A stretch of DNA of 64,000 nucleotides from positions 124,001-188,000 of the forward strand of contig JACJNZ010000039.1 in the NCBI GenBank assembly GCA_014695325.1, written 5' to 3'. The position numbers and the translations under genes were made by a program. The number at the start of each line of letters is the position of its first letter. The stretch's first letter is position 1. The notes under the pieces are model-generated. The model saw only the letters and a list, made by a program, of their open reading frames with translations, was not told the DNA's origin and did no database searches. This document shows, one piece after another, positions 54,174-61,866 of this stretch. The stretch comes from Cyanobacteria bacterium FACHB-502. Its GTDB lineage: Bacteria; Cyanobacteriota; Cyanobacteriia; Elainellales; Elainellaceae.

Positions 54174-55301
54174 ATGATGCAGCGATCGATTCTCTCAGAA
54201 GAAATCCTTTGGCAGGCAGTTTTGCAGCGAGATCCGGCGTTTGAAGGGCTTGTTTTTTATGGAGTCAGCTCCACCGGAATTTACTGTCGTCCGACCTGTT
54301 CCAGCCGGAAGCCTCAGCGCGATCGGGTCTGCTTTTTTGACTCGGCAGCAGCGGCAGAAGCAGCAGGTTATCGACCCTGTAAACGCTGTGTTCCTCAGGA
54401 AGCGATTGCTCCCGATGCGAATGTGGCAAAAGTTTTAGCCGTCTGCCGCTATCTCGAAACTCAGGTTGACTCCATTCCCACCCTTGCAGAATTAGGTCAC
54501 ACGACCGCCATGAGTCCAACTCACTTACAACGCACTTTCAAGCAAATCGTTGGCGTCACTCCGTTTCAATATGCGGATGCGCTGCGGATAGAACGATTAA
54601 AACAGCACCTTCGCCAGGGAGAAACGATCGCCGATGCCCTTTATGAAACCGGATATGGCGCAAGTAGCCGCCTGTACGAAAAAGCCCCCAAACAGCTCGG
54701 CATGACTCCTGCAACTTATCAACGCGCTGGCGAGGGGAAACAGATTCGCTATGCCATCATGCAATTACCCCCTTGGGGAACTACGAAGCAACCGTCCTTT
54801 GGCTGGCTGCTAGTGGCGGCAACGCAGCAGGGACTTTGCAGTGTGCGGCTGGGTGAAACTGCGCTGGAACTGGAACAGGAACTCCAGCAGGAATTTAAAG
54901 CGGCTCAGCTCCAGCCCGACGATCCTGAGCTTCAGCAGTGGGTGCAGCATTTGCTGGATTATCTGGGCGGGGTTCAAGCTTTGCCTGCCTTGCCGATCGA
55001 TGTTCAGGCGACTGCCTTTCAAATCCGAGTATGGGAGGCACTGAGAGCCATTCCCCTCGGAACGACCGCCAGCTACAGCGATATTGCCCAGCAAATCGGA
55101 CAGCCTAAATCCGTCCGGGCAGTGGCGCGAGCTTGTGCCAGCAATCCGATCGCGCTGGTGATTCCCTGTCATCGGGTGATCCAGAAAGGCGGCGGTTTGA
55201 GCGGCTATCGCTGGGGAATTGATCGCAAGCAAGAACTGCTTAGCTTAGAAAAACAACTGGCTGCCCCAGAAAAGACGGATTCAGATCAAGCAGAGGGCTG
55301 A
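54174..55301 (+). CDS. ada: Ada: methylphosphotriester and O6-methylguanine DNA repair protein/activator
   Basis: A 375-residue bifunctional repair protein. The N-terminal zinc domain has Cys38, Cys42, Cys69 and Cys72 (GIYCRPTC and PCKRC), matching the E. coli numbering; Cys38 is the methyl acceptor. An AraC-type helix-turn-helix follows (HTTAMSPTHLQRTFKQIVG), then the methylguanine-DNA methyltransferase domain with the reactive PCHRV motif and the GGGLSGYRWG segment. It repairs alkylated DNA and, when methylated, activates adaptive-response genes. Its 3' end overlaps the convergent fahA stop by 16 bases. No alkA or alkB gene is adjacent. Confidence 0.95.
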   Translation: MMQRSILSEEILWQAVLQRDPAFEGLVFYGVSSTGIYCRPTCSSRKPQRDRVCFFDSAAAAEAAGYRPCKRCVPQEAIAPDANVAKVLAVCRYLETQVDSIPTLAELGHTTAMSPTHLQRTFKQIVGVTPFQYADALRIERLKQHLRQGETIADALYETGYGASSRLYEKAPKQLGMTPATYQRAGEGKQIRYAIMQLPPWGTTKQPSFGWLLVAATQQGLCSVRLGETALELEQELQQEFKAAQLQPDDPELQQWVQHLLDYLGGVQALPALPIDVQATAFQIRVWEALRAIPLGTTASYSDIAQQIGQPKSVRAVARACASNPIALVIPCHRVIQKGGGLSGYRWGIDRKQELLSLEKQLAAPEKTDSDQAEG

Positions 55302-56620
55302 ACGATCGCCCGACATTCACCAAAGCCAATTCTGGTGTAACCTTCCCGCTGACAAAATCCGCGCAGGATAATTTCGTCTCCGTCTGCCAGAAAAGCGCGG
55401 GTTTCTCCGGCAGGGAGTGTAATTAACTGGGTGCCGCGCTGGGTTAGCTCCAGTAAACAGCCCTGAGAACCCGGATTGGCATTGGAAACGGTTCCGCTTG
55501 CCAGCAAATCTCCCGATCGCAAATTGCAGCCGTTGCTAGCGTGATGGGTCAGCATTTGGGCGATCGTCCAGTACATCTGGCTAAACGATCCCTGGCTGAG
55601 GCGAACCGGAGCAACACCGTCTGATTGCATTTGCTCGGTGCGGAGCCAGACTTCGAGCGTGATTTCAAAGCCGCCCGATCGCTGGTCGGTTTCTGAGTGC
55701 AAATAGGGCAAGGGCTGGGGGTCGTCGTTCGATCGCTGAAACGCAGGACAACGAAACGGGGCAAGGGCTTCGAGCGTCACAATCCAGGGGGAAATTGTGG
55801 TGGCAAAGTTTTTGGCAAGAAAGGGGCCAAGCGGCTGATATTCCCAAGCTTGCAGGTCTCGCGCTGACCAGTCGTTCACTAAGCAGAGTCCAAAAATGTG
55901 TTGTTCTGCCTGATCGATCGCAATCGGCTGCCCGATCGCATTTCCGGTTCCCACAAAACAGCCGACTTCTAGTTCATAGTCCAGCATTCGCGCAGGGGCA
56001 AATTCTGGGATAGACGCATCCGGCGGTTTTCGCTGACCCTGAGGACGACGAATTGACATTCCACTCGGCACGATCGAAGACGCTCGACCATGATAGGCGA
56101 TCGGCACATATTTATAGTTGGGCAGCAGCGGATTATCGGGACGAAACAGCTTGCCCACGTTGGTCGCATGGAAAATCGAGGCGTAAAAGTCGGTATAGTC
56201 GCCAATTTCCGCAGGCAGCCGCAGTTCGGCATCGGTCATTGCTACCAAAACATCGGCTTCTGGCGGAAATTGCTCAGCATCAAGGCGCAGCAGTTGACTG
56301 ACAGCCGATCGCAGCAGCGAAACAGGCTCGGAACCTAATGCCATGAGCGAATTCAATCGAGTTGCAGTACAGGCATCTTTAAGCGGTTCCGGTAAATGAT
56401 CAAACAGCCCCAGCTTAATACAATTTGTGAGGTCTAAAATTCGATCGCCGATCGCAATTCCAATTCGGGCAGATTCTCCATTTCCACCTTTATGAAACAC
56501 GCCAAACGGTAAGTTTTGAATCGGAAAGTCGCTGTCTGAGGAATTGGCAGATTCAACCCAGCTTTTTAAGGACGGATCGTGAGTTTCGTTTAAGTGAGTT
56601 TGTTTCAATGAGAAGGTCAT
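55286..56620 (-). CDS. fahA: Fumarylacetoacetase
   Basis: A 444-residue enzyme cleaving fumarylacetoacetate to fumarate and acetoacetate, the last step of homogentisate degradation. N-terminal SH3-like part about 30-130 (NLPFGVFHKGG), then the catalytic domain with YTDFYASIFHATNVG, which carries the metal Asp and the catalytic His, YVPIAYHGRASSIVPSG, DYELEVGCFVG, CLVNDWSARDLQAWEYQPLGPF and the metal-binding KNFATTISPW. Length is normal. An unrecognised 307-residue gene lies 180 bases upstream on the same strand, and hppD and hmgA lie beyond a divergent spacer. Confidence 0.96.
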   Translation of the reverse strand: MTFSLKQTHLNETHDPSLKSWVESANSSDSDFPIQNLPFGVFHKGGNGESARIGIAIGDRILDLTNCIKLGLFDHLPEPLKDACTATRLNSLMALGSEPVSLLRSAVSQLLRLDAEQFPPEADVLVAMTDAELRLPAEIGDYTDFYASIFHATNVGKLFRPDNPLLPNYKYVPIAYHGRASSIVPSGMSIRRPQGQRKPPDASIPEFAPARMLDYELEVGCFVGTGNAIGQPIAIDQAEQHIFGLCLVNDWSARDLQAWEYQPLGPFLAKNFATTISPWIVTLEALAPFRCPAFQRSNDDPQPLPYLHSETDQRSGGFEITLEVWLRTEQMQSDGVAPVRLSQGSFSQMYWTIAQMLTHHASNGCNLRSGDLLASGTVSNANPGSQGCLLELTQRGTQLITLPAGETRAFLADGDEIILRGFCQREGYTRIGFGECRAIVQPSA

Positions 56621-56800
56621 AGCGATCGAAGGTAGAAATGGAGAGATGGGGAATAAGAAGTAAATTCGACTGTTTATTTTAGAGGGAATTGAGAGCCGGA
56701 ATGAATTGAGAGCTGAAATCGATTAAGAGCTTCTTTGCTGTGATTGCTTGGGGAGAATTTGTGAGGAAGATGGGTAGAAAGTTAGGTAACAAAAGAGAAG

Positions 56801-57724
56801 TTAGGAGATGATTAAATTTAGCTTTTTCAAGTCGTTGATCGGTTCTTGGAATGAGCAGGAACCAAAGGAACGGAAGAAGCGTTGTCTTGACTTTTGAATT
56901 TCGCTTAAATCAAGCTGACGTTTCTCTCGATCATTGTTCCAAATCAATTTATCATTTTCAAATTGAAGAGTGTCTGAAAGAGCATCTGAAAAGGAATTGA
57001 TTTCTAATAGTTGAATGACCTCCTCTTGATCGATCGCCTGGCTGTAGGCAAAGGCAGCGGCAACTGCGACATTCACAAATCCGTGCATTCGGGCAGTCGG
57101 GCTATCGGGTTCGTAGGTTAGACGGTACGTGCCAGGAAAAGGATGATGCAGTCCCGCCGTCGCTTTGAAAGGAACGTTGGCTTGGGCACAGGCACAAATC
57201 CACCCGGCAAGCTGTTTACTGATCGGAAAAGCGGCTTCTGTCAGGCCTCCAGTGCGAACTTTAGCGGATGCAGCAGTTCCTTGCAGAACAGCGATCGAGT
57301 CTGTGAAAGACGAATCAAGCGGAATCTCAAAAAATGCGTCGAGGTCTGGCGGCAGTTGATTGATCAGGGCAGAAATTTCGCTGGGCGATCGCGGAGTGAA
57401 TTCGAGGGCGGCAATTTTGACGGAAGGGGAAGCGTTTTTTAGGGTGAGCCGATCGGTTTGCAGCGCAAAAGCCTGCTCCACTTCTTCGAGATTCTTGACC
57501 ACCAGGCTGAGCGACCACTGGGATAGGGGCAATTCGGGAACGATCGCATAAAGTTCTTCCAGGCGGGCAGCAGGCAGCACAAAACGAGACAGCATCCAGC
57601 GATCGGGGGTAGCAGCACTTTGAGCGTAGCGTTGCATTGACGATCGCAGATCAAGTTTCGCTGGCGGAAAAAGCCCAGCATAATCAACGATCGCGCTCAC
57701 CAATGTTTTCAGCGATGCCAGCAT
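56801..57724 (-). CDS. Unrecognised barrel-like protein of the homogentisate cluster
   Basis: A 307-residue soluble protein I do not recognise as a characterised enzyme. Features: DYAGLFPPA at 14-22, then regularly spaced short strands ending in polar residues (WSLSLVV, KIAALEF with Glu109, AFFEIPL with Glu133, KVRTGG at 155-160, FKATAGLHHP at 186-195, FVNVAVAAA). This alternation suggests a TIM barrel whose active site would include Lys, Arg, Glu and His of these strand ends. It is cooriented with fahA (180 bases) and starts at the divergent spacer shared with hppD, so a role in tyrosine/homogentisate breakdown is likely, the reaction unknown. Confidence 0.65.
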   Translation of the reverse strand: MLASLKTLVSAIVDYAGLFPPAKLDLRSSMQRYAQSAATPDRWMLSRFVLPAARLEELYAIVPELPLSQWSLSLVVKNLEEVEQAFALQTDRLTLKNASPSVKIAALEFTPRSPSEISALINQLPPDLDAFFEIPLDSSFTDSIAVLQGTAASAKVRTGGLTEAAFPISKQLAGWICACAQANVPFKATAGLHHPFPGTYRLTYEPDSPTARMHGFVNVAVAAAFAYSQAIDQEEVIQLLEINSFSDALSDTLQFENDKLIWNNDREKRQLDLSEIQKSRQRFFRSFGSCSFQEPINDLKKLNLIIS

Positions 57725-58448
57725 TATTGATTTTGCTTATGTTCAGGGATGAATTGCAATTTTCATAAAGCGATCGAATCAATCAGACGATCACTAGAAT
57801 CGATTACGAGATTCATCTGATGATATTGTTCATCTATAGTTAATCGCTCTTTGGGTGCATCTGTGATCCCCCTGGGGAAGGAGGTTAAGCCAGCCCCCCT
57901 TGTTGCCAAAATAGAGACAGGAGTGTTATGAACGACTAGTTTTTGATTACCGATCGAGCATCTACGGATAGCTGAAATTGCTGGCTGAGATTGATTACTA
58001 AAATCGTTCACAAAAAGAGACTGCTTGAGAATATTTCTAGAAAAATTTTATTTCTAATATTAGAAATAATACAATAGACTTTCAGCTAGTTTTATCAATT
58101 CGCTGTTGCTAAACCACGAGGCGAATTTATGATTTGAATTGTTCTAGAGCTGCCTCAGTTCTCAAATTTTAATTTCTCATCTAGGTTATTGGTTTTCATC
58201 CTATTAATCTAGAGCTTCTACTTTAATTACTTTGATTCATTCTGCTAAATTTTCGGTTTAGGCCCATACAGCTCAGGTACACCTAGTTTAGGTACATTAG
58301 GTACATATAGTTTAGATACATATAGTTCAGGCAGGAGTATAGACGAACTTACAAATTCTGAAATCGGATTTTGTTGCTCTAAAGATTAGTTTGCAATTCA
58401 AGATAGTTTTCAATTCAGGGTAGTCGTAGAAGTAACAGGAGTATTCCC
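57725..58448. promoter_or_regulatory. Divergent 0.7 kb control region of the homogentisate genes
   Basis: A 724-base spacer between the leftward barrel-like/fahA pair and the rightward hppD series. AT-rich DNA at 58020-58090 and a direct-repeat tract at 58268-58332 are notable. An 82-codon ORF on the minus strand (57763-58011) includes C-rich repeat-like DNA and lacks a convincing start, so it is not called. Promoters in both directions are expected here, but no regulator gene is adjacent. Confidence 0.5.
58268..58332. repeat. Tandem aggtacat/agtttag repeats upstream of hppD
   Basis: The words aggtacac, agtttaggtacatt, aggtacatat, agtttagatacatat and agttcaggcagg follow one another, with a period of about 14-16 bases. 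They begin 180 bases before the hppD ATG. Such helically phased direct repeats could be binding sites for a regulator, or another member of the spacer repeats seen elsewhere. Confidence 0.5.
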
Positions 58449-59540
58449 ATGAGCAGCCCTTCCATTCAGCGATTTGATCATCTGGAATTTTACGTGGGGA
58501 ACGCTAAGCAAGCGGCACGTTTTTATTCCAGCAGGTTTGGGTTTGTAAATACTGCCTATCGCGGGCTGGAGACTGGCAGCCGGGAAGTTGCTTCCTATGT
58601 CATGGAGCAGGGCACCATTCGGTTTATTTTGAGCAGTGGCTTAAAGGCTGGTCATGTGGTTTCTCAGGGCGTAATGCGGCACGGCGATCATGCTGCTGTG
58701 ATTGGGCTGGAAGTTTTAGATGCGGCAGCGGCATATGACATCACAACCTCACGGGGAGCGATCGGGGCGATCGAGCCAACAGAAGCAGAAGATAGTTACG
58801 GAGTCTTTCGCTATGCTGCAATTCATGCCTACGGGGATATCCTGATCAAGTTTGTTGATCGCAGCGACTATGCAGGCGGATTTGCACCTGGATTTGCACC
58901 CTGTGAGTCCATGCAGTTCAACCGATCGGGGGCAGGCTTAAAGGCGATCGATCATATTGTAGGCAACGTGGAACTGGGGCAGCTTGAGCAGTGGGTGCAG
59001 TTCTTTGCGAAAACAATGGGCTTTGAGATGCTGGTTCACTTCGATGATCAGGCAATCTCGACCGAGTATTCGGCATTAACATCGAGCGTGATGCAGGACA
59101 GCACAGGCACGATTAAGTTTCCAATCAATGAGCCTGCCAACGGCAAACGCAAGTCGCAGATCGAAGAATTTCTGGAGTTCAATCAGGGGGCAGGAATTCA
59201 GCATATTGCCCTCGCTACGGACGACATTATCGAGACGGTGAGCCAGCTTCAAAAGTCAGGCGTAGAGTTTTTGCAGGTTCCCGCAACTTATTACGACAAC
59301 CTGGAACAGCGCGTGGGCAAAATTAATGAACCGATCGATGAACTGGCACAGTTAGGGATATTAGTCGATCGCGATCGAGAAGGCTATTTGCTGCAAATTT
59401 TCACCCAAACGCTGCAAGACCGTCCGACGCTGTTTTTTGAAATTATCCAGCGGCGCAAAGCACGGGGATTTGGCGAAGGCAATTTCAAATCTCTGTTTGA
59501 GGCGATCGAGCGAGAGCAGGCATTGAGAGGAAATTTATAG
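58449..59540 (+). CDS. hppD: 4-hydroxyphenylpyruvate dioxygenase
   Basis: A 363-residue Fe(II) vicinal-oxygen-chelate enzyme converting 4-hydroxyphenylpyruvate to homogentisate. Two VOC repeats: the first opens with QRFDHLEFYVGNAKQAARFY, the second with LKAIDHIVGNVELGQ. Iron ligands are His in IDHIVGN, His in GIQHIALAT and Glu in RPTLFFEIIQR. GYLLQIFTQTLQDRP is the family C-terminus. In cyanobacteria homogentisate feeds tocopherol synthesis, but here hmgA follows 63 bases later, pointing to breakdown as well. ATG start with caggag eight bases upstream. Confidence 0.96.
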   Translation: MSSPSIQRFDHLEFYVGNAKQAARFYSSRFGFVNTAYRGLETGSREVASYVMEQGTIRFILSSGLKAGHVVSQGVMRHGDHAAVIGLEVLDAAAAYDITTSRGAIGAIEPTEAEDSYGVFRYAAIHAYGDILIKFVDRSDYAGGFAPGFAPCESMQFNRSGAGLKAIDHIVGNVELGQLEQWVQFFAKTMGFEMLVHFDDQAISTEYSALTSSVMQDSTGTIKFPINEPANGKRKSQIEEFLEFNQGAGIQHIALATDDIIETVSQLQKSGVEFLQVPATYYDNLEQRVGKINEPIDELAQLGILVDRDREGYLLQIFTQTLQDRPTLFFEIIQRRKARGFGEGNFKSLFEAIEREQALRGNL

Positions 59541-59603
59541 AGCTAGGGCTTTACCTAGGGCTTTACAGCGGCAAATCAGCAAGCGGCGGAGGCAGTCTAC
59601 ACC

Positions 59604-60761
59604 ATGACCTATTACTACAAGCTCGGACAAATTCCGCACAAACGCCACACCCAGTTTCACCAGCCGGATGGGTCGCTGTACCATGAGGAGCTGATCAGCA
59701 CACAGGGTTTCTCTGGCATTCAGTCTTTGCTGTATCACCGCTATCCACCCACGCAGGTTTACAAAGTTCTGGAGCAGCGGTCTATTGAGGTTTCCTATCA
59801 GTCGGAAGCCCTGCATCACCATCATTTGCGAACGATCGACTTATCTGCCGGGGGAGATGCGATCGAGTCACGCCTGCCTTTAATGGGCAATCAGGACATC
59901 GCAATTTCGATCGCCCGTCCAACCGCGCCGATGGCTTACTGGTATCGGTTTGCTCATGGGGATGAGGTAATTTTTATCCATGACGGCACAGGTGTTTTAG
60001 AAAGTCAGTTTGGCTCTTTGCCGTATCGATCGGGCGATTATCTGGTGATTCCGAGCGGCGTACTGTGGCGGATTTTGCCGGATAGGGACGTGGAACAGCG
60101 GATGCTGGTGATTGAAACCTATGGACACCTGGAGCCACCGCATCGCTACCTCAACCGCTACGGCCAGTTTCTTGAACACGCTCCCTATAGCGAACGCGAT
60201 ATTCGTCCGCCGGAGACGCTGATCGTCCACGATAACGAAGGCGAATTTGAAGTGCGGGTCAAAGCCAGAGGACACCTCACCCGCTATTTGTATCACCGTC
60301 ACCCGATCGACGTGGTGGGCTGGGACGGTCATTTGTATCCCTACGCGCTCAACATCGCCGACTTTGAACCGATTACCGGACGCATCCATCAGCCGCCGCC
60401 TGTGCATCAAACCTTTGCCGCGCCTGGATTTGTCATCTGCTCGTTTGTGCCGCGTCTGGTAGACTATCACCCGCTTGCCATTCCTGCCCCCTACAATCAC
60501 TCCAACGTTGATTCTGACGAAGTGCTGTACTATGTCGAGGGCAATTTTATTTCGCGCAAAGGTATCGATCGCGGCTCGCTGACGCTGCATCCGGGCGGCA
60601 TTCCCCACGGTCCCCATCCGGGCACGTATGAAGGATCGATCGGTAAACAAGAAACGAATGAATATGCCGTGATGATTGATACGTTTCGTCCGCTGCGGCT
60701 AACCGAGGTTGCTGCCCAATTAGAAGATCAAAACTATTTCTATAGCTGGGTGAATGCGTAG
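59604..60761 (+). CDS. hmgA: Homogentisate 1,2-dioxygenase
   Basis: A 385-residue cupin-fold ring-cleaving enzyme that opens homogentisate to maleylacetoacetate. The N-terminus YKLGQIPHKRHTQF is typical of the HGD family. Metal-binding residues are in NHSNVDSDEVLYYVEG (His and Glu) and GGIPHGPHPGTYE (His pair). HRHPIDVVGWDGHLYPY is another conserved block. It is shorter than mammalian HGD (about 445), a form usual in many bacteria. Its position 63 bases after hppD supports one transcript. Confidence 0.95.
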   Translation: MTYYYKLGQIPHKRHTQFHQPDGSLYHEELISTQGFSGIQSLLYHRYPPTQVYKVLEQRSIEVSYQSEALHHHHLRTIDLSAGGDAIESRLPLMGNQDIAISIARPTAPMAYWYRFAHGDEVIFIHDGTGVLESQFGSLPYRSGDYLVIPSGVLWRILPDRDVEQRMLVIETYGHLEPPHRYLNRYGQFLEHAPYSERDIRPPETLIVHDNEGEFEVRVKARGHLTRYLYHRHPIDVVGWDGHLYPYALNIADFEPITGRIHQPPPVHQTFAAPGFVICSFVPRLVDYHPLAIPAPYNHSNVDSDEVLYYVEGNFISRKGIDRGSLTLHPGGIPHGPHPGTYEGSIGKQETNEYAVMIDTFRPLRLTEVAAQLEDQNYFYSWVNA

Positions 60762-60915
60762 GATGCATTTGCGCAGCGTAGCGCATCATTCTGACTGAAA
60801 CTCACAAAATTGAATCTGTTACGGCTTCGCCTAATCGATCCTACAAAATTCAATTCTTCTCTCAAAATTTTACAGATAAAGAATCATTCAACATCAGCTT
60901 GGAAAGGACGTTAAT

Positions 60916-61866
60916 ATGACCTCCACCATATCTAAACCCAATTCGCTGACGATCTCCGATCGCATTCAAACCCGTCTTCAGCAAGGAGAACTGTCTGCCG
61001 CACAAGTTGAGGATTTTCAGCAGTTTCTCGTGAAAGTCGATCGAATGCTGCATCATCGGATTATCCTGAACAATCCCTATACGCGCTGGTTTCAACGAGG
61101 TGAAGCGACCGATGCAGAATTAAAGAATTTTATTCAGCAGTTCTCTGTTTTTTCAAATCAGTTTTTAATTGCTGCGCTGCAAAAAATTATCAATGCTCAA
61201 ACCCTGCAACAGTCGCGATCGAGCCGAGAAATTCTCTTGAATGAATTGGGCGTGATTTATCGCAAACTCGATGCAAAAGTGACCGCTTCTGACTTAAGCG
61301 ACGAAGAAAAAGATCGGCAGGGCGATCCAGAATTGGTCAGCATTGAGGGAACCGTAGACGGGGGAATTTGTCGCTTTAAGGCTGCTCATTTCGAGTGGCT
61401 CACTGATGTAGCTGCGGGCGTTGGACTTACCTTTGAAGACATCGGCAAACGCAAGCACGGTAGCCCTTCGACGCTGCATTTTTGCGATGAGCTGATTCGG
61501 CTCTATGGCAGCGATGACCCCAACCTTGCCGAAGGAGCCAGCTTTGCGGTAGAAAACTGGGCAGCTGCCGGATTCTGGCAGGAACTCGAAGACGGGCTTT
61601 CTCGCATCAAACAAAGTCGCCATTCGCAGCTTCGGCTTGCTTTCTTTACCTGGCACAATCGCGTCGAAGGACAACATGCCGGACACACGCTCGAAGAACT
61701 GGAAGAAGTTTATTTCCAGCCCAATTTCGATCGCGCTAAATTTTTGCAGGGTGGCGCAGAAATTCTAGAAGCAATTGCTGTCTTCTGGGAAGGACTCGAT
61801 CGCGATCGGCATCAGCCAGATCAACTGGATTGTTTGCTGCAAACGACAGGAGCAGATCGGCAATGA
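60916..61866 (+). CDS. Heme-oxygenase-like diiron oxidase-type (iron-containing redox enzyme) protein
   Basis: A 316-residue all-helical protein resembling the TenA/heme-oxygenase-like iron enzymes (CADD, UndA, SznF-type HDO). Candidate metal ligands in the expected helix positions are Glu110 (LLNELG), His158 (AAHFEWL), Glu213 (AVENWAAAG) and Glu251 or His254 in WHNRVEGQHAGH. The substrate is unknown. It sits in the same direction 154 bases after hmgA, with ggaaagga about nine bases upstream of the ATG. Its stop overlaps the acyl-CoA synthetase start in the tetramer ATGA, indicating translational coupling. No step of the classical homogentisate pathway needs such an enzyme. Confidence 0.75.
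   Translation: MTSTISKPNSLTISDRIQTRLQQGELSAAQVEDFQQFLVKVDRMLHHRIILNNPYTRWFQRGEATDAELKNFIQQFSVFSNQFLIAALQKIINAQTLQQSRSSREILLNELGVIYRKLDAKVTASDLSDEEKDRQGDPELVSIEGTVDGGICRFKAAHFEWLTDVAAGVGLTFEDIGKRKHGSPSTLHFCDELIRLYGSDDPNLAEGASFAVENWAAAGFWQELEDGLSRIKQSRHSQLRLAFFTWHNRVEGQHAGHTLEELEEVYFQPNFDRAKFLQGGAEILEAIAVFWEGLDRDRHQPDQLDCLLQTTGADRQ

Noticed and set aside
57763-58011. 82-codon minus-strand ORF in the homogentisate spacer
   Set aside because: It crosses C-rich repeat-like DNA, shows no recognisable motif and no ribosome-binding site; treated as spacer.
59997-60650. 217-codon ORF antisense to hmgA
   Set aside because: Sense strand encodes conserved homogentisate dioxygenase motifs; the antisense reading shows none.
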